A stretch of 64,000 nucleotides of DNA from Pseudonocardiales bacterium (GCA_019241525.1 JAFAWY010000064.1:1-64000), one strand, 5' to 3'. Positions 48,040 through 57,053 are shown, counted from the stretch's first letter. Program-made: numbers and translations. Notes: generated by a model from the letters alone, not told the origin.

Positions 48040-48276
48040 ATGGCCAAGCCGCCAGTACGCAAGCCGAAGAAGAAGATTTGTGTCTTCTGCAAGGACAAGG
48101 GCGTCTACATCGATTACAAGGACACCGGCCTGCTGCGCAAGTACATCTCCGATCGCGGCAAGATCCGGGCTCGCCGAGTCACCGGCAACTGTAGTCAGCA
48201 CCAGCGTGATGTCGCGATCGCCGTGAAGAACGCTCGCGAAGTCGCGTTGCTGCCATATACCTCGACCGCACGTTGA
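48040..48276 (+). CDS. rpsR: 30S ribosomal protein S18
   Basis: 78 residues: [40 protein letters not shown] and [20 protein letters not shown]. The CVFC pair plus further Cys/His mark the zinc-binding (C+) form. ATG follows GTAGGAGCAG. Some actinobacteria carry a second zinc-free S18 elsewhere; none is seen here. Confidence 0.96.
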   Translation: MAKPPVRKPKKKICVFCKDKGVYIDYKDTGLLRKYISDRGKIRARRVTGNCSQHQRDVAIAVKNAREVALLPYTSTAR

Positions 48277-48297
48277 TCACGAGGAGGAGGAGATCAC

Positions 48298-48753
48298 GTG
48301 AAGATCATTCTCACTGCTGACGTCCCCCAACTCGGCGGACCCGGCGATCTCGTGCAGGTCAAGGACGGCTACGCACGCAACTACCTGCTGCCCCGGCACC
48401 TGGCCATCGTGGCGACCAAGGGTGCGGAGAAGCAGGTGGCCACCATCCGGCGGGCACAGCAGGCAAGGCAGATCCGGGATCTCGACCACGCTCGGGAAGT
48501 CGCCGGCTCGCTGTCGGGACTCGGGACCGTGACGGTGACCGCGAAGGCCGCGCGATCCGGCGGCAAGCTTTTCGGCTCGATCACCGCGGCCGATGTGGTG
48601 GATGCGGTGCGTGCTGCGGGTGGTCCCCCGCTGGACAAGCGCGCCGTCGACCTCGGTGGGCATATCAAGTCGGCTGGCACCTACCAGGCCACCGTCCGGC
48701 TCCACCCCGACGTCTCGGTCACCGTCCCCCTGAAGGTCACCACCGCCGACTGA
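48298..48753 (+). CDS. rplI: 50S ribosomal protein L9
   Basis: 151 residues: MKIILTADVPQLGGPGDLVQ, VKDGYARNYLLPRHLAIVAT (the L9 signature), GKLFGSITAADVVDAVRAAG and the C-terminal domain. GTG 48298 has GAGGAGGAG upstream. Last gene of the operon, followed by a palindromic terminator. Confidence 0.97.
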   Translation: MKIILTADVPQLGGPGDLVQVKDGYARNYLLPRHLAIVATKGAEKQVATIRRAQQARQIRDLDHAREVAGSLSGLGTVTVTAKAARSGGKLFGSITAADVVDAVRAAGGPPLDKRAVDLGGHIKSAGTYQATVRLHPDVSVTVPLKVTTAD

Positions 48754-48768
48754 GCCCACGGCTCCTCG

Positions 48769-48835
48769 AAAAACCGCAGTCTGGATCCAGACTGCGGTTT
48801 TTTGTGCCTCAAAACAGCAGTCTGCATCCAGACTG
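48769..48835. terminator. rplI terminator built on the TCTGGATGCAGA repeat, with a second copy
   Basis: AAAAACCGCAGTCTGGA and TCCAGACTGCGGTTTTT form a perfect 34-base palindrome (48769-48802) followed by one more T: a textbook intrinsic terminator. GCAGTCTGCATCCAGACTG (48817-48835) is a second, less perfect element. Both belong to the family seen after parB. Beyond it, CGACACGCCAGGGCAG resembles the repeats near ino1. Confidence 0.88.
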
Positions 48836-48903
48836 TGGTCGTGGGTACCGACACGCCAGGGCAGAGTGCTTAATACGGACACGCCGCGCGGCGGCAGAAA
48901 AAC

Positions 48904-48912
48904 TTGTCCACA
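48904..48912 (+). promoter_or_regulatory. Perfect DnaA box upstream of dnaB
   Basis: TTGTCCACA, an exact actinobacterial DnaA box, lies about 295 bp before the dnaB start in a region otherwise free of genes (48836-49207). Confidence 0.5.
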
Positions 48913-49207
48913 GCGGCACCTGGGCATCTGACCAGGGGTAATCGCACAATGTTGGCGAGCTTTCCCCAGACTGTCCCCAATGAGGTGCCCCGGCATGGGC
49001 AGCGGTGGACAAGCGGTCCGGAAGGCGTCCCCAGGCTGTCCCCAGACAGCATCCCCACCGGTTTGCTCAACGCGCGAGACCGCCCCTAGCCTCCCTCGAC
49101 ACCCGAAGGAACGGTTACGCAACCGGTTCGAGCCGACACTGTCAGTGTCATCGGGTAGAACAAGCGTTCGAGGCAACGTTGGGGAGTCGGCGAAGGGGGA
49201 CGCAGGG

Positions 49208-51643
49208 GTGGCGCTGGTTGACGACCGCGGTGTCCGGTTCGACCGCGGCGAGCAAGTGGCCGGGCAGGCCTTCGATCGGCAGCCGCCGCAGGACATTACG
49301 GCTGAGCAGTCCGTACTCGGCGGAATGTTGCTGTCCAAAGACGCCATCGCCAGCGTCGTCGAGGTCTTGCGGAGTCAAGACTTCTACCGTCCCGCTCATC
49401 AAGTGGTCTTCGACAGCATCCTTGACCTCTACGGGCGTGGTGAGCCAGCCGATCCGATCACCGTGTCGGCTGAACTGGAACGCCGCGGTGAGTTGCTTCG
49501 CGTCGGCGGAGCGCCCTACCTGCATACCTTGATCTCAACTGTCCCCACCGCGGCAAACGCGGGGTATTACGCCGAGATCGTCGCCGGCAAGGCCGTGCTG
49601 CGACGTCTCGTGGAAGCCGGGACTCGGATCGTGCAGTTGGGCTACCACGGCTCGGACGGCGCCGACGTCGACGAGGTGGTCGACCGCGCGCAGGCTGCCG
49701 TCTACGAGGTCACCGAGCGGCGAATGAGTGAGGATTACATCGCGCTCGAGGAACTGCTCCAGCCCACCATGGATGAGATCGACGCGATCGCCTCGCGTGG
49801 TGGTGCTTCGGCGGGCGTTCCGACTGGTTTCGCGGATCTCGACGCGGTGACCAACGGGTTGCATCCCGGCCAGATGGTGATCATCGCGGCCCGGCCGGGT
49901 ATCGGAAAGGCGCTCGCGCTCGACACCCGGCTGCCGACGCCAACTGGCTGGACGACGATGGGTGATGTCGCGGTAGGCGACACATTGCTGGGCGCGGACG
50001 GGCACCCCACCACCGTGCTGGCAGCTACTGATGCGCTCCAAGGACGACCTTGTTATGAGGTCGAGTTCTCCGACGGTACGGTCATCGTCGCTGACGGGAA
50101 CCATCAATGGCTTACCCAGACTCAACCTTCGTGTCCTTCGGCGCAGCAAGCCGCAGCGGAGGTGCGTACTACCGAGGAGATCGCGGCAACACTTCGCTGC
50201 GCCACTCATCAGAGGCTCAATCACTCGGTGGTCAATTGCCGGCCGCTTGACCTACCTGAGCAGGAATTGCTCATTCCGCCCTACTCGCTTGGTGCATGGC
50301 TCGGTGACGGCGCCAGCTGCGCGGCGGATTTCATCGGCATTGATCCAGCGATCATCGTGCACATCGAAGCAGAGGGATTAGACGCCGTGCCGCAAGGCGG
50401 GATGCTGTACTCGTTGCAGCTTCCCGAAGCTGAGCAAAGCCATCGTGGGACTGTCCAGGCGCGGCTAGGTACGCTTGGGCTGCTCGGGAACAAGCACATC
50501 CCCCGGGCCTACTTGCGGGGTTCCCTCCCGCAGCGGCACGCTCTTCTCGCTGGCTTACTCGATACTGCTGGCACGGTCATATCCACTGGTCTCGTCCAGA
50601 TTTGCGTCGCCGCTGCCCAGCTTGCCCGTGATATCCGGGAACTCATTGTCAGTCTCGGTTACCGGGGCGAAATAGCGACGAGGCGGGTAGACCAGCAAGG
50701 CGATCAGCTGGCAGCTGGAGTGCCGGCCCAGCCGGCGGACACCGTTCATGTCCTGACCTTCAGCACTGAAGACGATGTCTTTCGCCTGGAGGGCAAGCGG
50801 TTGGCTCACAAGCAACGTCGGCGGCATTGCGCTGCCCAGGCAAGCCTGCGCTACATCGTTGACGTGCGGAAAATCCCCTCCGTGCCGGTGCGATGTGTGC
50901 AGGTGGACAATGCCGACCATCTGTACCTGGCCGGGGAATCGATGATCCCGACGCACAACTCCACTCTCGGATTGGACCTCGCGCGCTCCTGCTCGGTTGC
51001 TCACGGTATGACCAGCGTGATCTTTTCGCTGGAGATGAGCCGCACGGAGATCGTCATGCGGCTACTGTCGGCCGAGGCCAAAATCCGCTTGGCAGATATG
51101 CGATCCGGCCGGATGAGCGACGATGACTGGACCCGGTTGGCTCGGCGGATGGGCGAGATCAGCGAGGCTCCGCTTTTCATCGACGATTCGCCGAACATGA
51201 CGATGATGGAGATCCGCGCCAAGGCGCGGCGGCTCAAGCAGCGCCACGATTTACGTCTCATCGTCGTGGACTATATGCAGCTGATGACCTCGGGGAAGAA
51301 AGTCGAGTCCCGCCAACAGGAAGTCAGTGAGTTCTCCCGGCACCTCAAGCTGCTGGCCAAGGAGCTCGAGGTCCCCGTGGTCACCATCTCCCAGCTCAAC
51401 CGTGGTCCCGAGCAGCGCACCGACAAGAAACCGATGCTCGCCGACCTTCGCGAGTCGGGCAGTTTGGAACAGGATGCCGACATGGTGATGCTGATCCACC
51501 GACCGGATGCGTGGGAACGGGACGATCCGCGCGCCGGTGAGGCAGATCTGATCCTGGCCAAGCATCGAAACGGGCCGACCGCTACCGTGACGGTGGCCCA
51601 TCAGCTGCATTACAGCCGTTTTTATGATCTGGCCCGGGATTGA
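49208..51643 (+). CDS. dnaB: Replicative DNA helicase DnaB containing an intein
   Basis: Hexameric helicase of the fork; 811 residues before splicing, about 461 after. Extein: QDITAEQSVLGGMLLSKDAI, DFYRPAHQVVFDSILDLYGR, GVPTGFADLDAVTNGLHPGQ, then the P-loop ARPGIGK interrupted by the intein and resumed as STLGLDLARSCSVAHGMTSV; later LRLIVVDYMQLMTSGKKVES and VPVVTISQLNRGPEQRTDKK. Start GTG 49208 follows GGGGGA at a good distance; the ORF's earlier part is not conserved. Without splicing the Walker A site would be split, so function depends on the intein. Confidence 0.96.
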   Translation: MALVDDRGVRFDRGEQVAGQAFDRQPPQDITAEQSVLGGMLLSKDAIASVVEVLRSQDFYRPAHQVVFDSILDLYGRGEPADPITVSAELERRGELLRVGGAPYLHTLISTVPTAANAGYYAEIVAGKAVLRRLVEAGTRIVQLGYHGSDGADVDEVVDRAQAAVYEVTERRMSEDYIALEELLQPTMDEIDAIASRGGASAGVPTGFADLDAVTNGLHPGQMVIIAARPGIGKALALDTRLPTPTGWTTMGDVAVGDTLLGADGHPTTVLAATDALQGRPCYEVEFSDGTVIVADGNHQWLTQTQPSCPSAQQAAAEVRTTEEIAATLRCATHQRLNHSVVNCRPLDLPEQELLIPPYSLGAWLGDGASCAADFIGIDPAIIVHIEAEGLDAVPQGGMLYSLQLPEAEQSHRGTVQARLGTLGLLGNKHIPRAYLRGSLPQRHALLAGLLDTAGTVISTGLVQICVAAAQLARDIRELIVSLGYRGEIATRRVDQQGDQLAAGVPAQPADTVHVLTFSTEDDVFRLEGKRLAHKQRRRHCAAQASLRYIVDVRKIPSVPVRCVQVDNADHLYLAGESMIPTHNSTLGLDLARSCSVAHGMTSVIFSLEMSRTEIVMRLLSAEAKIRLADMRSGRMSDDDWTRLARRMGEISEAPLFIDDSPNMTMMEIRAKARRLKQRHDLRLIVVDYMQLMTSGKKVESRQQEVSEFSRHLKLLAKELEVPVVTISQLNRGPEQRTDKKPMLADLRESGSLEQDADMVMLIHRPDAWERDDPRAGEADLILAKHRNGPTATVTVAHQLHYSRFYDLARD
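49910..50959 (+). other. Class 3 intein in the DnaB P-loop, with a degenerate LAGLIDADG endonuclease
   Basis: 350 residues inserted after RPGIGK. It begins with Ala (ALALDTRLPTPTGWTTMGDV) instead of Cys or Ser and ends MIPTHN before Ser+1. The class 3 triad can be placed: Trp in DGNHQWLTQ (intein residue 67), Cys in VRCVQVDNADHLYLAG (residue 329), Thr in PTHN (residue 348). The endonuclease has motif 1 LGAWLGDGA, but motif 2 reads LLAGLLDTAGTV with Ala (GCT, 50567-50569) where the catalytic Asp is expected. Splicing is likely intact, homing likely lost. Related inteins occur in mycobacterial and phage DnaB. Confidence 0.9.
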
Positions 51644-51665
51644 CGCGCACGGTTGGGCTGGTGGC

Positions 51666-51959
51666 TCAGCCCGGCTCACCACGACGTTTGCGATGGATTA
51701 CCCACGCAAGGTTCACCAGAGCGACTGCGGCGAGCACTGCCAGCGCCACGCCCAGCACCGTCAACCCGGCCATGATCACCAATGCTGCGGCGACTGCGCA
51801 AAACACCAACCCGAAGCTGGCCAGCACGGCGCGCAGGGTCAGCGCGCTGTACGCGGGGGGCGCACCGCCGAATCCAGCCGTCGGATCGTGATAGTCGGGC
51901 AGTCCCCGTTCGTAGTCTTCACGGCTGCGCTTGCGGCGCCGGTTTCCCTGCTGCGACAC
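51666..51959 (-). CDS. Small two-span membrane protein
   Basis: 97 residues: a basic N-terminus (GNRRRKRSREDYERGLPDYH), two hydrophobic segments (AVLASFGLVFCAVAAALVIM; GLTVLGVALAVLAAVALVNL) and a basic end HRKRRGEPG. It resembles small actinobacterial DUF6343-type proteins. Convergent with dnaB. Function unknown. The 207 bases upstream hold nothing recognised. Confidence 0.7.
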   Translation of the reverse strand: MSQQGNRRRKRSREDYERGLPDYHDPTAGFGGAPPAYSALTLRAVLASFGLVFCAVAAALVIMAGLTVLGVALAVLAAVALVNLAWVIHRKRRGEPG

Positions 51960-52166
51960 AACTACCCTCCGGCTCGGTGCGGGCTACGGGCCCAGCACTT
52001 CATGGGGTACCTCAGCGCGACTGCAGTAAAACCTCATGTGGTATCGAGTAAGGCACTCACGAGGCCTACCCCACTCCTGAAACGATGTTCCAGTGGCCTG
52101 AGGGTGTGGGGTGAATGCGCTGGTCGCCGGCCACTCCACTGCTGCTGGTAGTGTCCGGCCTCACTT

Positions 52167-53030
52167 ATGTTGAGTCTCGCTCTGGCTGTTCTCGCCGCCC
52201 TGGGCAATGGCGCAGCGTCGGTACTGCAACGTAAAGCAAACCGGGACGAACCAGAAGGGAAAGCCACCGGCCTAACCCTGCTGTGGCGGCTGGTCCACCG
52301 TCCGGCGTGGCTGGGCGGGATCGGTGTGCTGGTGGTGGCCTTCTTACTGCAAGCCACCGCGCTGTCCACCGGGGCCATCGCGATCGTCCAGCCGATCCTG
52401 GTGCTGGAGCTGCCGTTCACGCTGCTGCTGGCCAGCATGGTCTTTCACAGCCGCCTTCATGCCCGGGAGTGGGTCGCCATTGTGGGGATGAGTGCCGGGC
52501 TCGCCGGCATGCTTTATGCACTGCAGCCCGGTGGCGGTGACCCGCACCGTGCGTCTGGAGTAAGTTGGGTCATCGGTATTACCGCCAGCCTTGTCGTCAC
52601 TGCCATATTTGTCGTGCTCGGTTACCGCGCCGAGGGTCTTCGCCGCGCCGCCTACCTCGGACTGGCCACAGGTATTGGTTTCGGTTTCATTGCCGCCCTC
52701 ATAGCCAGTATCGGGGCGGCTTACGGTGCATCGGGTATCGCTGGGGTGCTGCGGGCACCACAAACCTACCTGGCGATCGTGCTCGGCCCCGGTTTTTTCT
52801 TCCTGTTACAAAAGGCCTTGCAAGCTGGTCAACTGGTTGCCTCCCAACCTGCGCTGACGTTGGCCAACCCGGTGATATCGGTTGCCTTCGGGATCGTCGT
52901 GTTCGGTGAGTACGTCCGAGGCGGGATATGGTTGGTCCTGGCCTTCTTCGGTGCTGCGCTGATCGTCGTTTGCACCGTCATGCTGGCGCGCTCCCCATTA
53001 CTGCAAGGCTCGCAACGGGCGCAGCCGTAA
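52167..53030 (+). CDS. DMT-superfamily (EamA-like) membrane protein
   Basis: 287 residues with about nine to ten membrane segments: LALAVLAALGNGAASVLQRK, GAIAIVQPILVLELPFTLLL, and ASQPALTLANPVISVAFGIV FGE-type motif near the end. It resembles the DMT protein at 57807 (same 'QRK/QQR' and 'VQPIL/VQPLL' positions), so the two are probably paralogues. Substrate unknown. Confidence 0.85.
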   Translation: MLSLALAVLAALGNGAASVLQRKANRDEPEGKATGLTLLWRLVHRPAWLGGIGVLVVAFLLQATALSTGAIAIVQPILVLELPFTLLLASMVFHSRLHAREWVAIVGMSAGLAGMLYALQPGGGDPHRASGVSWVIGITASLVVTAIFVVLGYRAEGLRRAAYLGLATGIGFGFIAALIASIGAAYGASGIAGVLRAPQTYLAIVLGPGFFFLLQKALQAGQLVASQPALTLANPVISVAFGIVVFGEYVRGGIWLVLAFFGAALIVVCTVMLARSPLLQGSQRAQP

Positions 53031-53078
53031 CCACTAACTCACGGGATCACCGCAGGCGGGTCGTACGGTAGGCGCTTC

Positions 53079-54038
53079 ATGAAGTCAATCCGTGGTCTGA
53101 GCGCGGTGTGGCCAGCCGTCGCGCCGGTTTTGGCCGTGCACGGCGGCGCCGGTCACATCGTGGCGGGTCAACTTCATGCGACGCGGGTCGCTGCGGCCAA
53201 CCACGGGCTGCACCAGAGCTTGCTGGCCGGCATGGCGGTGTTGCGCGATGGTGGGTCAGCAGTGGACGCCGTGGTAGCCGCCGTGGTGGTCCTGGAGGAC
53301 GACGAGCAGTTCAATGCCGGTAAGGGTGCTGTCCTCACCGTTGACGGCGGCGTGGAACACGACGCGGCGGTGGCTGACGGGGCGACGCGCCGCGCAGGTG
53401 CCGTGGCCTGCGTGAGTGGTATTCGTAATCCGGTGCGGGCAGCGCGGGTGGTGATGGACCGGACGCCCCATGTCTTGCTCAGCGGAGCCGCGGTGGTGGA
53501 ACTCGCCCGCAGCGAAGGCCTGGCGTTGGCACCAGGCCGCTGGTTTGTGACTCCTCGCCGGCAGGAGCAACTGGCCAGGCTACAGCGGGGCTGCCGAGCA
53601 GAATCCGAGATGACCGGTGGCACCGTGGGTGCCGTCGCCCTGGACGTCGAAGGCCACCTCGCAGCGGCGACCTCGACCGGCGGCAGCGCTGGACAGTTCG
53701 CCGGCCGGATCGGGGACGCCCCGCTCATCGGCGCCGGGACCTGGGCCGATGACCGATCCTGCGCGGTCTCGGCGACGGGTGACGGTGAGGCGTTCATTCT
53801 CAGCGCCTTCGCGCACGAGGTAGATGCGCTGGTTCGGATAGCGGCCCTGGACTTGGGCACCGCCTGCCACCAGGCGCTGCGGGTGGTCGGGGCCAGGACC
53901 GGGACGGGGGGCTGCATCGCCGTGGGACCCGATGGCACGGTCACGATGCCGTTTACCAGTGCGGGCATGTTCCGGGGCTGGATCGACGCCGCCGGGGATC
54001 CCCGGGTCGGGATGTTCGCCGAAGACCTATGCCAGTGA
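53079..54038 (+). CDS. Isoaspartyl peptidase/L-asparaginase (Ntn-hydrolase, plant type)
   Basis: 319 residues. LAVHGGAGHIVAGQ starts the family pattern; FNAGKGAVLTVDGGVEHDAA and the autoprocessing site EMTGGTVGAVALD with Thr182 as N-terminal nucleophile after self-cleavage; then AATSTGGSAGQFAGRIGDAP. It would cleave isoaspartyl dipeptides or asparagine. No signal peptide, so cytoplasmic. The upstream 48 bp have no clear ribosome binding site. Confidence 0.9.
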   Translation: MKSIRGLSAVWPAVAPVLAVHGGAGHIVAGQLHATRVAAANHGLHQSLLAGMAVLRDGGSAVDAVVAAVVVLEDDEQFNAGKGAVLTVDGGVEHDAAVADGATRRAGAVACVSGIRNPVRAARVVMDRTPHVLLSGAAVVELARSEGLALAPGRWFVTPRRQEQLARLQRGCRAESEMTGGTVGAVALDVEGHLAAATSTGGSAGQFAGRIGDAPLIGAGTWADDRSCAVSATGDGEAFILSAFAHEVDALVRIAALDLGTACHQALRVVGARTGTGGCIAVGPDGTVTMPFTSAGMFRGWIDAAGDPRVGMFAEDLCQ

Positions 54039-54770
54039 CGGCCTATCGATTCCGGGCGGACAGGGTCAGGCAGGCGACCGCTGCGCCCGCCTCGCCTGCG
54101 TGGCCAGGAGCCGTTGACGTCTTCGCCGCCTCGGTTGCCCTACCGTGGTCGTAGACGCGGCTGACGGGTGCGGGTGCTCGACGGGTAACAGTGCCGGCAC
54201 GACTCCTACAGCGGCGATGATGGGTTTGTATGGCTGCCCGTCGCATGATGGCCAGGTAAATTCTCGTTGAGCCAGCGTGGCGACTCAAGTATGGGGCAAT
54301 GTGCAGTTAAGACGATGGTGAGATGCTCGCACTGCTCGTGGCGTCATGGTGACAGCGTGTGTAATTCATAAACTGTTAACCGGCGCGGCTTGGGTCATCT
54401 AGGTGATGACTTGTTGTGGACAGCCGAAGGTCGCATTACCGTCTAGCGAAGGACCATTGACTCGATCCGCTCTTCCGGAATAAGCACCGGATACCTCTCC
54501 CCCGTTCGGTGTGGCGGGGCCGCAGCTGGGTAGCGCCTCAGTCCAGCGGTGGCCGGCAATCCGCGAAAATGCGGTCCTTACGGTTATGTCGCGATGCCTG
54601 CCATTGCCGTCGCTGGCCTTAGGTCAATCAGCCGGTCGCGATTTATCCGTCGAGTTCCGTGGTTTTAAACCGGGACCGCACAGTCGATATCGTATCTTTG
54701 CATTCGTGGGGGCATCGTGATCAGGTAGCTGTGGGACGGTCGTTGCCTCGATGTCGGAGGGATGTTTCGG
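54039..54770. other. Gene-poor, lower-GC stretch before pspAA
   Basis: About 730 bases with no supported gene. GC drops visibly from about 54200 on (GTGTGTAATTCATAAACTG, ATTTATCCGTCGAGTTCC). A 69-codon ORF at 54511-54720 has no recognised similarity. TGTGGACAG (54415-54423) is one mismatch from an inverse DnaA box. This may be a decayed insertion site. Confidence 0.45.
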
Positions 54771-55049
54771 ATGATCGTGCGGATAATCGATGAGGGTCAG
54801 GTAGAGCTGGATGAGTCGGCCTTTGTCGAACTCAACGCGGTGTATGACGAGCTGCTGATCGAGATCGAGAGTGGCGACGAGATCGGCATTCGGCGCGTAC
54901 TGGGGACCCTGCTTGACGCAGTCCGTGATTTGGCGGTGCCCCTGCCCGATGACGCGCTCGCACCGAGTGGGTTGATCCTTCCGAGCATCGATGCCAGCCT
55001 GGAGGAGATCAGAAGCGTCGCGAGTTACTTTCCTTCGCTGGCTCCTTAG
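54771..55049 (+). CDS. pspAA: PspA-associated protein PspAA, orphan
   Basis: 92 residues: MIVRIIDEGQVELDESAFVE, LNAVYDELLIEIESGDEIGI, RRVLGTLLDAVRDLAVPLPD and LILPSIDASLEEIRSVASYF follow the PspAA domain pattern from start to end. PspAA usually follows pspA and joins its membrane-stress system; no pspA or pspC is in the window. ATG 54771 has GGAGGG nine bases upstream, better than the ORF's ATG. Convergent with the ABC ATPase, sharing 4 bp. Confidence 0.82.
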   Translation: MIVRIIDEGQVELDESAFVELNAVYDELLIEIESGDEIGIRRVLGTLLDAVRDLAVPLPDDALAPSGLILPSIDASLEEIRSVASYFPSLAP

Positions 55050-55744
55050 AGCGCAGGTGTGATTCCAACCTCGGTCCGGTACACCTGGTCACTTTCAATG
55101 TGCCCGTCGCGTAGCCGTACGACTCTTTTGGCAAACTGGGCGATCTCGTCTTCATGGGTGATGACCACGATCGTGCGACCAGCGTCGTTGAGCGCAGTCA
55201 ACAATTTCATGATTTCCATGCTCGACGCGGTGTCGAGATTGCCCGTGGGTTCATCGGCCAGGAGAAGTGCAGGATCGTTAATGAGTGCCCGCGCGATGGC
55301 AACCCGTTGCTGTTGACCTCCGGAAAGCTCATTCGGTAGGTGTTTTTGGCGCTCGTCCAAGCCGACCTGTTGCAGGGCTCGTCGAGCGAGATTACGCCGA
55401 GATCGTGCTCCAGCATAGATCAAAGGAAGCTCGACGTTACTGATTGCGTTGGTCCGGGGAACGAGGTTGAACGACTGGAACACGAACCCGATTTTACCGT
55501 TGCGAATCTTAGCCAGCCGGTTGTCAGACAGGCGGCTGACGTCGACACCGTCAAGCAGGTATCGACCGCCCGTCGGGACATCCAAGCAGCCTAAAATGTT
55601 CATGAGTGTGCTCTTGCCTGATCCGGACGGGCCCATGATGGCGACCATTTCGCCATCATCGATACTCAGGTCGATACCATGCAGTACCGGCACTGTGACC
55701 TTGCCCATCCGGTACACTTTACGAAGCTCTTCGAGCTGGATCAC
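55046..55744 (-). CDS. ABC transporter ATPase, MacB/LolD type, without a permease
   Basis: 232 residues. Walker A MGPSGSGKSTLMNILGCLD, signature LSGGQQQRVAIARALI, Walker B PALLLADEPTGNLD and the H-loop VVITHEDEIAQFA. MacB/LolD ATPases pair with a FtsX-like permease, and often a MacA adaptor; neither is present in either flank. Base composition is lower in GC than its neighbours and codons such as AAT and ATT are more frequent, suggesting transfer. The ORF is intact. Confidence 0.9.
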   Translation of the reverse strand: MIQLEELRKVYRMGKVTVPVLHGIDLSIDDGEMVAIMGPSGSGKSTLMNILGCLDVPTGGRYLLDGVDVSRLSDNRLAKIRNGKIGFVFQSFNLVPRTNAISNVELPLIYAGARSRRNLARRALQQVGLDERQKHLPNELSGGQQQRVAIARALINDPALLLADEPTGNLDTASSMEIMKLLTALNDAGRTIVVITHEDEIAQFAKRVVRLRDGHIESDQVYRTEVGITPAL

Positions 55745-55850
55745 GTTGTTTCTCGATCTAGATTTTAATTACCGTCGACGCGGATACTGATCAGATCCCC
55801 ACGGTTAGCACCCTGGGGCGCCGGTCCAGCACTTCGGCCTGTACCTGTGT

Positions 55851-56138
55851 TCACGAAACTGCGCAATAGGTATCTTCCAGCGACGTTTTCCGCGGCGTCA
55901 GCTCCTGAATGGGTATGTAATGCGCCGCAGCGGCCGAGGCAATGGTGCAGGAGTCCATGCCGGTCACCCACAGCCCACGGCCGGATTCTGCACGGACAGT
56001 TGCACCCAGGCCGCATAGCACCTTGGCCAGTCCGGTGCGACGAGGAGAGCGCACGAACACGCCGTAGCGAACCTGCTTGCTGCGTTCGGACACCTCAACC
56101 ATGCACTCAATGCTGCCGCGTGCCAGGCATGTGCGCAT
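55851..56138 (-). pseudogene. C-terminal remnant of an ABC-2 type transporter ATPase
   Basis: The 95-codon ORF contains YGVFVRSPRRTGLAKVLCGL, GATVRAESGRGLWVTGMDSC and ends IPIQELTPRKTSLEDTYCAV. This matches the C-terminal subdomain of DrrA-type ABC-2 ATPases ('VRSPR...L..GATV...G.L.V.GL....I..LA....I.LHEL.P...SLE..F'). The ATP-binding part is absent upstream. The next 100 bases toward the MacB ATPase end in a reading frame GANRGDLISIRVDGN that might be the tail of another lost gene. Confidence 0.65.
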
Positions 56139-56393
56139 CGGAGCACGGTCCGAAGCTGGCCATCAGACCCTGCTCCGACGCGACGCCCACACGCTGGGTG
56201 CCCACGCCGGCAGGCCACCGCCGGGCCCGCTGGCCCGCAACGATCCCTGGTCGCGGGACGAACCCCTACGCGTGCGCCACCACGTCTCTGGGACCGGTCA
56301 CCAGGCCTGCCACCTCGCCTGCCGGTACCTCGAAAGCGTCGAAACCGGCACCGGAGTCGCGGGCCTCAGGGCGCCGATATACCCTCCTCCGCG

Positions 56394-57053
56394 ATGAATC
56401 CACGACCACAGGTCATCCATCTCGGCGAGCTGTCGGCTCGCCTGCGCCAGGCGGCCCGGCATTTGTTCGAGGTCGTGCTTGCCCCGCTGGGCTTGTTCTG
56501 GCTGATGCTGACCCTCACCAACCTCACCGGCGGGTTGATCGCCGCGTTGAGTTGGGCTCTCGGCGTGCTGCTTGGCCGCGTGCTGACCCGCACGCCGATC
56601 CCCGCCGTGCTGTGGCTCACCACTGGACTGCTGGTGATCCGCACCGTCATCGGTTACACCACCGGCAGCGTGTTCTTGTACTTCCTGCAACCCACCTTGC
56701 AGAACTTCGTGATCGCGTTCGTGCTGCTGGCCACCGTGGGGCTGCGTCGCCCGCTGATTGCGCGGCTTGCCGACGACTTCTGCGCTTTCCCGGCCGCCTT
56801 GACGAGCAACCAGCGGGTCCAGCGGTTCTTCCGGCGGGTGTCGTTGTTGTGGGCGATGGTGTTCCTGACCAACGGTATGACGACGCTGTGGGTGCTCGCT
56901 CGGGCCACACTCGGCAACTTCCTCATGGTCACCACCGCCGGATCGTTCTCCCTGGTGACAATCGCGGCGGCGGTCTCCCTACTGTGGTTCCGGCGTGAGC
57001 TGCGCTTCGAAGGCATCCGCCTGCGTTTCGGCACGGCAACCGCCGCCGTCTGA
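56394..57053 (+). CDS. VC0807-like multi-span membrane protein
   Basis: 219 residues with about six hydrophobic segments: LAPLGLFWLMLTLTNLTGGL, AVLWLTTGLLVIRTVIGYTT, VFLYFLQPTLQNFVIAFVLL, RRVSLLWAMVFLTNGMTTLW. The pattern 'FLQPTL...ARLADDFCAFP' is shared by VC0807/DUF3159-type proteins in actinobacteria. Function unknown. Convergent with the SDR gene. Preceding 255 bases: nothing recognised. Confidence 0.75.
   Translation: MNPRPQVIHLGELSARLRQAARHLFEVVLAPLGLFWLMLTLTNLTGGLIAALSWALGVLLGRVLTRTPIPAVLWLTTGLLVIRTVIGYTTGSVFLYFLQPTLQNFVIAFVLLATVGLRRPLIARLADDFCAFPAALTSNQRVQRFFRRVSLLWAMVFLTNGMTTLWVLARATLGNFLMVTTAGSFSLVTIAAAVSLLWFRRELRFEGIRLRFGTATAAV

Noticed and set aside
54511-54720. 69-codon ORF upstream of pspAA
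   Set aside because: No ribosome binding site, no recognised similarity and it lies in an apparently decayed region; kept only as part of the intergenic note.
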